60,000 nt of DNA, from NCBI RefSeq assembly GCF_932526225.1, contig NC_064042.1, forward strand, positions 9,088,540-9,148,539, written 5' to 3'. Each line of letters opens with the position of its first letter. Positions within the stretch are counted from its first letter, which is position 1. Below the pieces are notes generated by a model. It did no database searches and was not told where the DNA came from. It saw nothing but the letters and a program-made list of their open reading frames with translations. The position numbers and the translations under genes were made by a program. Positions 46,701 to 55,887 of the stretch are shown here, piece after piece. The stretch comes from Nematostella vectensis (Eukaryota > Cnidaria > Anthozoa > Actiniaria > Edwardsiidae).

Positions 46701-49452
46701 AAGTTGACTAGTGACTGCACAAGTTTTCCCTAAAAATACAAACCACAGAATTTAGTAAAGATCTGGCCAGGCACATTGGAGCAAAAATTTTCAACTACCA
46801 TATTTACTGGCATATAATGCACATTTTTTAAATCCCAAAATGACCTCGAAAAACAGGGTGTACATTACATGCAGAACCCATTGCTCTCAGTACGATAAAA
46901 AGAGGAAATCAATAAGAAAATGCGGCGATCCCATTGATAGTGAGAAACCATTACAAATTGCTTAAAAATAACATAGTAGAAGGTATTCCAAATCATGTGT
47001 TTTGTAATGAAATAAGCCCCCAAACTTGGCAGAAAAACAGCAATTATTTATGGTCCCTTCACGATTTTCTTGTTGTCCGCCATGTGGGAATTTACTTTAC
47101 CCAGTCTCTTTGCACCTCACCCAAAATGGTGGTCATTGTTGAGAATAAACAAAACTTCACATTTCGATGTTCCATGTGAAAATACAAATGTTCAGCGATG
47201 AGAATAACAGCTTTACAGTTGTGCTTAGATGCGCTGCTTATGTTTCAGAAGTTCAAAGTGATTGTCACATTCAAGTTCAGATGTAGAAAAGCATTTATCT
47301 TACTTTGTACAAATAAAATGAATTGGGAATAAGAATATTTATCTCATCTTGATACTTCTATTTTTTTGGAGGTTTCTCATTTCCTTGCTATTTCTATTGG
47401 GGTGCTTATTATATGTGGGTTTTTGAATTTTTCTTTTTTCAAAAAAGGCTTCGGAAATTGGAGTGCGGATTATATGCTTGTGGGCATTCTATGCCAGTAA
47501 ATATGGTACATGTAAAATCTAAGTACTTCTAAGACAGCACATCAGGGTTGGAAGAGTTGGTTCAATTATTTCCTCCTATTTCTTTCACTTCTGGTGACAA
47601 AGCAGAAAGAAACCTTCTAGGTCATTAAGTTTTAACAAATTCTAGTACTTAACAAGTTGCAAAATGTGAATTCTCAGGGGTAGCATGCCCTTAGGCCTCC
47701 ATTCACACAATGCATCTTCCATCCAAAATGCTGAACAACTCTCCTGGCCCTATACATAAGATACATGATACATGCTTTAAAATTCATTCATTTATTAACT
47801 CAAGTTAATAAACTTGGTCAATAATGACGTCAAAAGATGACTTGAAGGACGAAGGAGGACAATGCCAAAAACAGAAAGTCAACAAAATGCTACTTTTCAT
47901 GAGTAGTCAGGTACTGAGCTGGAAAATAAAATACAGAACTCATCGTACACATGTAATGTTCTGTTCAATGTTAAGTAAACTCAACTTACCTCGTTTGCAA
48001 AAAGTCTCCCTAACATCCTCAGTGAATAGAGAAGTTGGCCCATCACCTTGTGTGATTCTAATGAGATCAAGCAGAGTACACTATAAAATTGCTAAATAAA
48101 GTATGTTTTTAAAAAGTACCAGCTTTAAAAATATTGAGTAACTTTCCCCTTAAAAAAATAATGAAAGGTATAAAACAAAAAAGAATACTGAAAGGTACAA
48201 AACAGTCGATATGCAGGGTGGAAAAAGGGGTAAGAATCATGTTTCACTAACCTGAAAAATGGCCTTTTCACGTTTCATGGACCGAAAAATGGCCATTTCA
48301 TGTCTTTGAATACCGTAATATCGCGTCCAAAAATCGCAAATATAGTAGTACTGCGTCCAAACGTTTACATTTAACATTTACATCCATTACTCCACAAAGG
48401 CATCGCCAAAACATAAAGGTATAGAAAGAGAGTACTCTTATTCACTGCATACGACATCACATATCTATCTATTTTAGAAGGTCACTTGATTCTCCGTTCA
48501 ACACGCAACAAAACTAGAGCTAAATCTCAATTCACTGAGACTTGAAACTTCTAAATAACATTCCACAGGCTTGATTCACAGAGACTTGCAACTTCTAAAT
48601 CACATTCCAAAGGCTTGATTCACAGAGACTTGAAACTTCTAAATCACACTCCACAGGATAGTTAAATCATGTTTCACAGACTTCAAAATGAACCATTTCT
48701 CAACAGTGAAAATTGAGCAAATCTGGTTTCACAAAAAAACCTTTTACCACCCTGGATATAGAGCTGGTTTTTGAATTTTGAAATAAGCTTCCACTCCGAA
48801 TTAGCCCCTCTACCCCCCCCCCCCCCCCCCAATATCTACAAAAAAAACAGGTGATACTAGTCAAATAGCAGTTGATAACAATCAAATAAAAATCATTGAT
48901 GCAACTAGATGTAATTAGCTGACAGTCCTTCAGTTACTTTTGAATAAACATTAACTGGTCCATAACAATAAATAGTACCTAAGTTATTTATCGATTCCAT
49001 TTAACTATTTGATTTCCGATATTGATTTATTACGCCGCCGATTTATTACACTTACTCTCAGTGGCTAAACTCCTGATCATTTCATCCATAACCGAGTGTG
49101 CATTAGCCCCCGGCTGCCTCGCTAAACTCCCCAACAAAGACACCATCTTCGCCCTTAGGACAACATTCTCACAATCGCGCACTCGATCCCACAAACATCT
49201 CACCGCCAGCTCGACCTCGTCTAGACTTTCCAACGGGAGCTCGCGTTCTAAATTCACTACAAGACGTAGCAGATCTTGAGCGGGGGTTGTGTCTTGCTCG
49301 AGAGCGATTTGATCTATCAGCAGTCTTGCTGGAGTCAGGAGTTTTTTCGCTCGCTTTAGTTGGAGCGTGGGTTGAGGGAGCTGCGGCAGTCCGCCTGAGT
49401 CAAGCTGTTCTTCCACCACAGTAGTGGAGAATTCCTCATTAGATCTCTTCAT
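32926..49452 (-). CDS. INTS4: Integrator complex subunit 4, 13 coding exons
   Basis: Reconstructed from ATG 49452 to TAG 32928-32926; all junctions are AG/GT with fitting phases. The CDS is 2949 nt, about 982 residues, against about 963 in human INTS4. The protein is a HEAT-repeat scaffold. With INTS9 and INTS11 it forms the Integrator cleavage module, which cuts snRNA 3' ends and nascent transcripts in the nucleus. Diagnostic stretches are [82 protein letters not shown] and [18 protein letters not shown]. The end is [13 protein letters not shown]. Introns are loaded with repeats: a 2.3-kb array in intron 5, two TIR elements in introns 1-2 and a long inverted array in intron 12. Confidence 0.96.
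33177..35612. mobile_element. Long inverted-repeat element in INTS4 intron 12
   Basis: Arms at about 33177-33840 and 35055-35612 are inverted, diverged copies of each other. For example, GGATATGTG...GCACTTTTTGCTAAAG on the left mirrors CTTTAGCAAAAAGTGTGC...CACATATCC on the right, and both carry the GGCCGCCATTTTG/CAAAATGGCGGCC pair. Each arm is itself a set of about 155-bp sub-repeats marked by CCGGAAGTA (left arm near 33351, 33503, 33662 and 33818). The 1.2-kb centre holds a decayed ORF on the minus strand. The layout resembles a DNA transposon with subterminal repeats, but no transposase was recognised and the exact ends are uncertain. Confidence 0.72.
34142..34690 (-). pseudogene. Decayed multi-copy-type protein with Cys-rich C-terminus, inside the inverted-repeat element
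   Basis: The minus strand reads through several frames with stops and shifts. One frame contains [20 protein letters not shown]. The 34456-34142 frame continues with [20 protein letters not shown] and a Cys-rich tail, [20 protein letters not shown]. As I recall it, proteins repeated many times in cnidarian and insect genomes combine an HxxRAxYQAGxxWG motif with a C-terminal CGCK...CKCxKAxLPCTxLC knuckle. Their function is unknown and they often sit in repeats. This copy is broken. The family resemblance is from memory and needs a search. Confidence 0.5.
37995..38615. repeat. 75-77-bp tandem repeat, about eight copies (INTS4 intron 10)
   Basis: Each unit has CTGTCAAGGTGACCACGGTA, then GCGCGCGTCGTATCAGA, then CTCGCATCCTTATTGGCTTA. 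Spacing is 75-77 bp. The units are CpG-rich compared with the flanks and share a CCAAT-type ATTGGC. Confidence 0.95.
38715..41768 (-). CDS. INTS4: INTS4 exons 7-10: linker and central HEAT repeats
   Basis: Exons: 41640-41768, 40992-41201, 39956-40158, 38715-39010. Exon 7 is a polar linker with [11 protein letters not shown] and an acidic end. It starts RRK directly after the HEAT repeat of exon 6, as in known INTS4 proteins. Exon 8 holds [20 protein letters not shown], exon 9 [18 protein letters not shown] and exon 10 [19 protein letters not shown]. They cover about residues 335-613. Confidence 0.95.
42180..49452 (-). CDS. INTS4: INTS4 exons 1-6: N-terminal HEAT repeats
   Basis: Exons: 49056-49452, 47990-48057, 46691-46729, 46164-46331, 45249-45388, 42180-42369. 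Exon 1 starts [17 protein letters not shown], ends SLATE plus one base, and uses the donor A|GTAAGT. The acceptor of exon 2 is ATTAG before AATCACACAAGG, giving [17 protein letters not shown]; an upstream AG would bring in a stop. Exon 4 has [18 protein letters not shown] and [14 protein letters not shown], each a HEAT helix pair. Exon 5 has [18 protein letters not shown]. Exon 6 is the best conserved part. These repeats form the N-terminal solenoid (about residues 1-334). Confidence 0.95.
42818..45117. repeat. 2.3-kb TAC/TAATAC-rich satellite-like array (INTS4 intron 5)
   Basis: Two interleaved modules: a 60-bp module beginning GTGCTAATACACTACTCTAC and a 19-bp module GTGCTAATACTACATACAA. They alternate in several orders (for example 60-19-19, 60 alone, or 60 with CTTATAC variants), forming higher-order blocks. 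Flanking exons 5 and 6 are intact. Confidence 0.97.
45643..45790. repeat. 21-bp tandem repeat (INTS4 intron 4)
   Basis: The unit CACCTACTCGCCACCAACCAA, with CTCGCTACC variants, in about six copies. Confidence 0.93.
46796..47508. mobile_element. 713-bp TIR element (INTS4 intron 2)
   Basis: Perfect 19-bp terminal inverted repeats: TACCATATTTACTGGCATA at the left and its exact inverse at 47490-47508. Subterminal sequences are also related (ATAATGCACATTTT against GCGGATTATATGC). No transposase was seen; likely a non-autonomous derivative. Target-site duplication not resolved. Confidence 0.85.
48214..48754. mobile_element. 541-bp TIR element with internal tandem repeats (INTS4 intron 1)
   Basis: The left end CAGGGTGGAAAAAGG is the near inverse of the right end CCTTTTACCACCCTG. 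GATAT stands just outside both ends (one extra G on the left) and may be the target-site duplication. About 44-bp direct repeats (CACAGAGACTTGAAACTTCT and similar) lie within 48527-48660. A long C-run follows at 48811-48829. No coding capacity. Confidence 0.75.
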
Positions 49453-49692
49453 TATGGGAGAGGTTTTAACACACCAAACCCTTCGATAATAATCAATAAA
49501 ATGTAATCAAACAGAACAGCGTAGGTAGGTTTATGCGAGGATCGATTTTATACATCCATGGCCGCCATATTGGAGAATTCACACCGTGGGGAACTGGGAA
49601 AAAGCCACAGGTAGACCGATTATTTTAATACACACCGATTCGATCTGCCTCATCCTATCAATATACAAATGTGTTTATGTTGGGCATTCGGA
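49453..49692 (-). promoter_or_regulatory. INTS4 promoter with a YY1-type motif
   Basis: The 240 bp between the INTS4 ATG and the retroelement hold GCCGCCATATTG at 49561-49572, a close match to the YY1 consensus (GCCGCCATnTTG), which often marks start sites of metazoan housekeeping genes. No TATA box is placed for the minus strand. The retroelement may cut off or supply further upstream control. Confidence 0.5.
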
Positions 49693-49802
49693 ATTCGCGC
49701 CTTGCGCGTTCCCTAGAGGTTCACTCATGCCTATATATTTAGCTAATTACATTCGTCTTTCACTTGACCATACCAGTTTGCATAACGCCTCGTTTTTTTT
49801 TT
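49693..49802 (+). repeat. Left direct repeat of the retroelement
   Basis: Starts ATTCGCGCCTTGCGCGTTCC and ends ATAACGCCTCG plus a T-run. Nearly identical to 53123-53224 apart from a five-base insertion (TATAT) and a few substitutions. Confidence 0.93.
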
Positions 49803-49814
49803 CGGCGTGCGATT

Positions 49815-50559
49815 ATGGAAGACGAACCTGTTTCTAAGGAAGACTTATCCGATTTTAAGAAATTTGTTCTTGATCAACTGTCCTCACATCAGAACAAAAT
49901 ACTTTCTGATTTCCACAAAGCCAAGGAATCTGCCGACGAGGCTCTTTTTACGTCAAAGCAAGAGAAGGAGCTCAGCCAAATCACGTTAAAACATCCCGGC
50001 AACGACAGAAATTATAAATTCAATCGAGAAGTAATCGAAAAGCTTCAAGTACTCAAAGAGCTCATTACTTCTAATCCAAGTGCTCTATTAGTCCTGGAAG
50101 AAGCAATAAACCTGCTAAAGGAAAGAAACAGAAAAATACGTTTAGCCGATTCTTCCGAAGGAGGCTGGTTAACTGTGAAGCACTACGAGTCAAACCCGAT
50201 TTCTTTGGGAGAAGAAGACGATAAAAAGATTAAGTCTGCAGAAAAACTGGAGAAATAGGAGACGTAGGAGAAATGTGGAAAAGCTTCAATGCAGAAATTT
50301 CCGAGGTTCTCAATATAGACCTCAGTCCTCCTACCAACCATGGCAATCAACCTACACAAGTTATGGACAGCAACCGCCTTCCAGACCTTACTACAACCAT
50401 CGCGAGTTCGGCGGCCAATACCCCAGCTCACGATCCGCTCTATGCAGATACTGTGGCTCGCCCTCACACTGGTGGCGCGATTGCCCCGTACGACTTGGCA
50501 AACAACATTTCGCCCCAACCAGCACAACAACATTCCCTCCCCAGCCAAGTCGCCAATGA
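49815..50559 (+). pseudogene. Gag-like ORF of the retroelement with CCHC zinc knuckle
   Basis: ATG 49815 opens 147 codons (start MEDEPVSKEDLSDFKKFVLD), rich in Lys and Glu and mostly helical, up to a stop at 50258. The apparent continuation is one frame over. It reads a Gln/Tyr/Pro-rich stretch and then C-x2-C-x4-H-x4-C (CRYCGSPSHWWRDC, 50443-50484), a retroviral-type zinc knuckle. A frameshift near 50200-50256 therefore splits the ORF. Function by family: nucleic-acid-binding coat protein of the element. Confidence 0.72.
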
Positions 50560-50579
50560 GCCTTCGTCTCTTAGGGATT

Positions 50580-52674
50580 AAAAGTATAGCGTCAGTTTCT
50601 CGTGAATGTTTGCTACAGAATGAAATTCGGGATCTAATTGACCAAGATAACTATTCAATTGTCTCCTCTTACGAATATTTCTTGTCACGTAATTTGTACG
50701 AATTCAAACAAGGTGTTTCCACCTTAATACTCAAGGATAGACTTAAGATTCACGCACCTTTTTTGGGTTAGCATCGATGCATCCAATTGGATTTTAGATG
50801 TTATTTGTAGTGGTTACAGAATTTCTTTTGAGAAATATCCTCCTAGTGTTGTCTTACCCAATAATAAGTCGGTACTCGCCCATTCTGATTTTGTTGATCA
50901 AGCCATTTTGGATCTCATTCAAGCACGTTCTGTACTTGAAGTCAACCGCCCGCCTTATGTCGTTAATCCCCTCACGGTCTCCGTTAGCTCGGAAAATAAG
51001 TGCTGCCTTATTCTTGATTTGAGACACGTTAACAAGTGCATACCTAAGACGCTCGTACTTTTCTGAATTATATTCATCTTTCTGGTTACAGGTTTAAATT
51101 TGATATGAAATCCGGTTACCATCATGTCAATATTTGCACGGATTATTGTACTTTTCTTGGTTTTCAATGGCCTCTCCTTAATTCACCATTCCCGAGATAT
51201 TTTGTTTTTACAGTCTTGCTTTTTGGCTTAGCCTCTGCGCCTTATTTATTCACTAAATTGTTTCGTCCCTTAGTTCGGCGCTTGCGTTCTCAAGGTATTC
51301 CCATCGTTTTTTATTTAGACAATGGAGTTGTTTGCCTTCCTACCTTTAGTCAAGCACAGCGCGCGTCTTGCATAATCCAGCAAGATCTCGCTTCAGCAGG
51401 CGTGGTTGTTAACGATCAAGACAGGAATCTGTCTGGATTCCTCAGCAATCCTTAGAGTGGCTTGGGATACTTTGGGATCTTGACTCGAATGTAGTTTCTA
51501 TTCCTATTAGGCGCATCAACGGCCTTATTAAAGCACTCAATTCTCTCAGAGCTAAGTTCCCATTTGTTACCTCTCGTGAAGTCGCTTCTATTACGGGCAA
51601 AATCGTCTCTCTTGAAACGGGAGTTGGGAACATTGCTTTCCTCATGTCCAAGTTTTTGCAGTCTTGTCAAGCTACACGGTGATCAATGGGATCTTATATT
51701 TGATTTTTCTGCAAACAAATACTCTTTAGAGTGTTCTAGAGAAATCGAGTTTTGGCTCGATAACTGTAATAAGCTCAATGGGCGTGCCCTAACAGAGTAC
51801 TCATTACCTACAACTATTGTTTATTCCGACGCCAGCGCGTTGTCCTCTGGAGGATGTGTATTACAAATTGATTAAGAAGAATTTGATTTATACTTCCGTG
51901 CTTTCTCTACTTTAGAGGTTAATCTAGACAGCAATGCCAGAGAGTTACTCGCAATTTTATATGGCCTCAGATCGTGTAGGCACTGTCTTCTTGGTAAAAC
52001 TGTCAAAGTGTTTACAGATAACCGCAATGCTGCTATTATCACAGCTAGAGGAAGTAACTCGTCACGTCTCCACTCGTTAGCCTTTCAGATTTTTGAGTAT
52101 GGTTCTCCTCACAACATTTTACTTGAAGTTGAGTGGATCCCTCGTTCGCTTAAAATATGCCGGTTCCATAAGTCGTATTGTTGACTATGATGACTGGGCT
52201 ATTTCTCGAGCATTCTTTTTCCACGTTAGTAAGCTTTTTGGGCCGTTTGAAATTGACCGTTTCGCATCTTCTCTTACAAACAAGTGCGCACGTTTATACT
52301 CCAAGTTTTGGTGTCCTGGTTGGGAAGGTGTAGACGCTTTTTCTACTTCTTGGGAAGGCGTTAATAACTATTTGGTACCACCCGTGTATCTAGTTTCACG
52401 TGCTATCAGTCACTTAGAAGTGTCTGGTGCGACAGGCGTTATCATTGTTCCCAAGTGGACTTCTGCTAGCTTTTGGCCTTTTCTTTTTCCTTCCGGTGGC
52501 CCTAGATATTCAGTTTTTCAAATTATTGAATTTTCGGATCCTACTGGGATTTTTGACCGCACCCATCTTAATTTTCCTACCATTTTTGGTATGCATTCCT
52601 TTATGTCTCCAGTCTTAGTTGTTTACCTAGACGCCAGGTTTCCTTTATCAAATAGGATCACCAATGCTCCATAG
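50580..52674 (+). pseudogene. Broken reverse transcriptase / RNase H of a DIRS-like element
   Basis: Segments in different frames read as one polyprotein. They are the pre-RT region (50580-50771), RT fingers with LILDLRHVNKCIPK (ending near 51064), RT palm with FDMKSGYHHVNI and the catalytic box YLDNG (51312-51326), RNase H with VYSDASALSSGGCVL (to 51875) and KVFTDNRNAA. The region after RNase H has FEIDRFASSLTN and GVDAFSTSW (52093-52674). The catalytic box normally reads YLDDG; the second Asp is lost, so the enzyme would be dead even without the stops and frameshifts. Confidence 0.82.
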
Positions 52675-52731
52675 TTGAACACGAATGTTTCTTACCAAGT
52701 AAAGAATAGTAAGCTTCATAGCTAATAATGA

Positions 52732-52965
52732 TTCTTTATAGCGATAAAGAACACTTTATATATAGCTATGAATGAACGCTTTATAGAAATAACTGCACGC
52801 TTTATAGCAATAAATGAATGCTTTATAGCAATAAATGAATGCTTTATAGCTATAAATGAACGCTTTATAGCGATGAATGGATGCTTTATAGCAAAGAACG
52901 AACGCTTTATAGCAAAGAACGAACGCTTTATAGAGAGTAACGAACGCTTTGTAGCGATTAATTAA
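52732..52965. repeat. 24-bp tandem repeat in the 3' part of the retroelement
   Basis: The unit GAACGCTTTATAGCAATAAAT with variants, about nine copies. It reads as an 8-residue NERFIAIN-like repeat, which is not a real protein. Confidence 0.92.
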
Positions 52966-53122
52966 TTAATTTTTCTGTACATAGTGTTACTATTTAGATT
53001 TTATTTTGAGCCTGTACCATGTTAACTATCTGTCTTATTATTTACAATTCCTAGATTCCATGAAGCTATGACACCATCTGATCCAGTACTAAGCAAACTC
53101 GCCTCGCGGATCCCCAGAATCA

Positions 53123-53224
53123 TTCGCGCCTTGCGCGTTCCCTATAGGTTCACTCATGCCATTTAGCTAATTACATTTGTCTTTCACTTGACCATACCAG
53201 TTTGCATAACGCCTCGTTTTTTCC
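53123..53224 (+). repeat. Right direct repeat of the retroelement
   Basis: Second copy of 49693-49802 in the same orientation. The two copies differ at several positions and by one indel, so the insertion is not very recent. Confidence 0.93.
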
Positions 53225-53700
53225 GTGGTTGTTTTCCCCAGTTGTCTGCTAGTTGATACATGAACATGTTGTATATTTTTACATTCAACTTGTAAAAATA
53301 TGAAAAAATATACACTCCTCACACCTTGTGTGCTGTTTATGTAGAATATACAATATAAACATTTTCTGTGCGAAGGATCGCAGAGACTAAGCACAGAAGT
53401 GCGTTTGTCGTCTTACTTGCGTACAATCCCGTCCCCAGAGTCCTTTTTATTTCTGCAACACATGCGCAGAAATGGGGACGAGATTGACTTGCGTATTTTT
53501 GAAAATAATTTATCGAAAAATCGATACCTGATAAGGTTAAAATAGTTGTTTTGGCCATCTGCATGGTGTCGTTTCTTCACAGGAATACCGCGTCAAAGGT
53601 ACTATGTAGAAGATCGAAGGATCGATTTATACAGTATTTGTAATAATTTATTTCAATGGAATATCTACGTTGTTCACTCATCAGGTGTCCATTACTGATT
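53225..53700. other. Flank of the retroelement, no gene seen
   Basis: AT-rich, only short frames. It does not show an evident second copy of the sequence just left of the right direct repeat, which a split-repeat (PAT-type) element would predict here. Confidence 0.45.
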
Positions 53701-54132
53701 GACAGAGCAAAAAAATGGCATAAAACTTTCTAATTCTCAATATATAAGCTCAAGATTCCTCATACAAGGAGTTCCTCTAAACAAAAGCTTAAATCTAAAT
53801 TTTTAAGAAATTTAGAAGATAATGAAATTTAGATATAAGCGAGCAAAGTTTGCTTAATTTCTGATCAGAGCCCGACTTCTCCTAGTCTCCTTCGCAACCC
53901 CCAGCGGTCGAAGTCACGTAGCGCTAGACTTCTCCCTAAAAAGAGGAGAATTCATACTTTGAACATTTGAAAATTGCACTTCAAGCCTCATATCTCGAAG
54001 ACGAATCCATTAGAAAAAAACACTTTGTGATATCTTGGTTTACAAAACATAAGGAACCTTTATGCAAAAATTCAAACTTACCGAAGTTAACCAGAGCTTA
54101 TTTTGGGAAAACTTGACATTTTTTGCTCTGTC
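53701..54132. mobile_element. MITE-like element, copy 2, carrying a 53-bp insert
   Basis: Starts GACAGAGCAAAAAAATGGCA and ends ATTTTTTGCTCTGTC. Homologous to 9924-10295 throughout. It differs by an extra 53 bp bounded by two copies of GACTTCTCC (53874-53882 and 53927-53935), which is absent from copy 1. Confidence 0.85.
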
Positions 54133-54880
54133 TTATTAATAATGTATTCAGAGATTCCAGACGGGGCTCGGAGCACGGGCTATAGGACAATTGTACTCGA
54201 AAGTGTGCATATCAAACATATTCCCCACATATAGTGTCCTTTGTATGTAGTGGCTTATATGGGCATTGATGCCTATATTTAGAACAGCTAAAGTTTTCCC
54301 GCTCCCTGATCTCCAGAAAACATGCTGATTCCTGTCAATTTGAGACTCGCGGCCAAAATTTGTTAGAAAACCTTGATCGCTTGGTCAAATCTTTTTCTCA
54401 CTGATCTTAAGAAGCCCTTAGACCCAGGCCCCCAAGAGGTCGGCCGAGTGGGTATAAAGGTCACCCAAATATTGATATGCCTTGTTTTAGCCCGAGTGTC
54501 AGGCCATTTTATCTTTCCTTAAGAAGTATATAACGGGAAGCGATCTCTCCGACTTTTGAAAATTTACTCCTCCAGCGAGCTTTGTCCCTCCAAGCTTACG
54601 ACCTTTCAAACGACGCGTTATGTAACCGCCGTTAACGCGACGACCCCTAGCGACCTTTTTTTCTAACCCATGATGACATGATGACATGTACAAACCAGTC
54701 CCATCAGGAGATACTGGTGGTTTGATTAATTTCGATAAGGTTAGGATCCATCATCTTTGTCCCCAGTAAAATGTCAAGTCAGTGGTATGAAAACGAGCAG
54801 ACGTAACGAGAGAATAATGTAGTATGTAGAGCAAGTATGAGGGGTAGTTGCAGGTTGAGATATGGGTTTAGCCAGGCCTA
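54133..54880. other. Intergenic, no gene seen
   Basis: Mixed-composition DNA with short frames only. No domain, RNA gene or clear repeat structure was recognised. Confidence 0.45.
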
Positions 54881-55008
54881 GTCCCAGGCGTTTTTATCGG
54901 GTTTCCTGTGCTCGGCGATGAACCGTGAGGTAGCCTGGGGGCTGGGTCACAACTCTTACCATCCACAGAAAACCCAACCACAGGAAACCCGATAAGAATG
55001 CCTGGGAC
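54881..55008. mobile_element. Small hairpin element with about 30-bp inverted repeats
   Basis: The left arm 54881-54910 (GTCCCAGGCG ... GTTTCCTGTG) is the near-perfect inverse of 54979-55008 (CACAGGAAAC ... CCTGGGAC). The 68-bp loop has no coding capacity. It is probably a foldback MITE. Confidence 0.8.
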
Positions 55009-55887
55009 AATAGCTGGGTTTTATCAAGAGGAGCATGTTAATCTTATTTTAACTGAAAGCACGATAGCTCAGCCAAAACGTCAACCTAAAGGTTGCATCG
55101 ATTGGAGTAAATTCCATAGATAGGGCCGTTGTAGGGGGTGGGGCGCTAAGGGCTGGTTCCCCATGGCCGTTTTACAGAAGTGCTTTATATACATCTGTGA
55201 ATAGTCCGGCCCTAGACATGTTGATTCTCTTACACCCACTGCATAGTCCAAACTTCCAGCCAATTTTTTTAATATACGACTAGTAATACCATGATGACTG
55301 TAAATATTTGAGAATAAATAATATAAACTTAAAAGGAACATAACAGAAGTCTCATTTCAGTGTGTCATCTTGTGAACTATTCCCAAATGCACACAGAATA
55401 AAGTGTGATTGTGTCATCTTGTGAACTATTCCCAAATGCACACAGAATAAAGTGTGATCAGATAGACTACAGACAAGAGGGGCAACATAATTTTTTTTAC
55501 AATGAATAGCTGATGTGAACCATAAAATAAACACCATTTTCTTTAGGTAGGTATCATATTGAAAGGGATAGCATTTAATCATCCCCTTCCATAGTTTAAT
55601 GGAGACTAAGGGGGTGTACATGCACCCCCTCCCCCTGTGTATGTACCTCTCCCTAATTCCTCTTGGCAGCCACTGCTTGCTGTGTGCGGTTGGAAGGGGA
55701 AAAGGGGAACGCAAATCCCCCCTCAGCCCCTCTGCCTCCTGCTAAACCTTCCTTCTAGCTTTACCAAAAAAAGTTTCCTCATGTTCAATGCCTCACAGGG
55801 AGGTTCAATGTCTGACAGACTGAAATGTAAAATACTTGACTTTAGTTGACTTGTTCTTCAAAGGTCTATTGACCTTTTTAAGGTTGC
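55009..55887. other. Intergenic and probable 3' UTR of the minus-strand membrane gene
   Basis: Contains a 49-bp direct duplication (55361-55458), otherwise nothing recognised. The transcript of the 55888-56775 gene should end here. Confidence 0.45.
55361..55458. repeat. 49-bp direct duplication
   Basis: TGTGTCATCTTGTGAACTAT occurs at 55361 and 55410, continuing to AGAATAAAGTGTGAT in both. The copies are essentially identical. Confidence 0.95.

Larger units (their letters stand above)
49693..53224 (+). mobile_element. Decayed DIRS-like retroelement lacking a recognisable tyrosine recombinase
   Basis: A gag-like ORF with a CCHC knuckle, then reverse transcriptase, RNase H and the long post-RNase H region typical of DIRS-group elements lie in order on the plus strand. 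Direct repeats of about 100 bp flank the body (49693-49802 and 53123-53224). The frame is broken by several stops and shifts. The tyrosine recombinase expected after the RNase H region is absent; a 24-bp repeat tract stands there instead. The DIRS group includes forms with split direct repeats (PAT/Ngaro), but I could not confirm the second repeat pair. It lies immediately upstream of INTS4, in the opposite orientation. Confidence 0.8.

Noticed and set aside
49022-49279. Plus-strand frame opposite INTS4 exon 1
   Set aside because: Antisense shadow of a coding exon.
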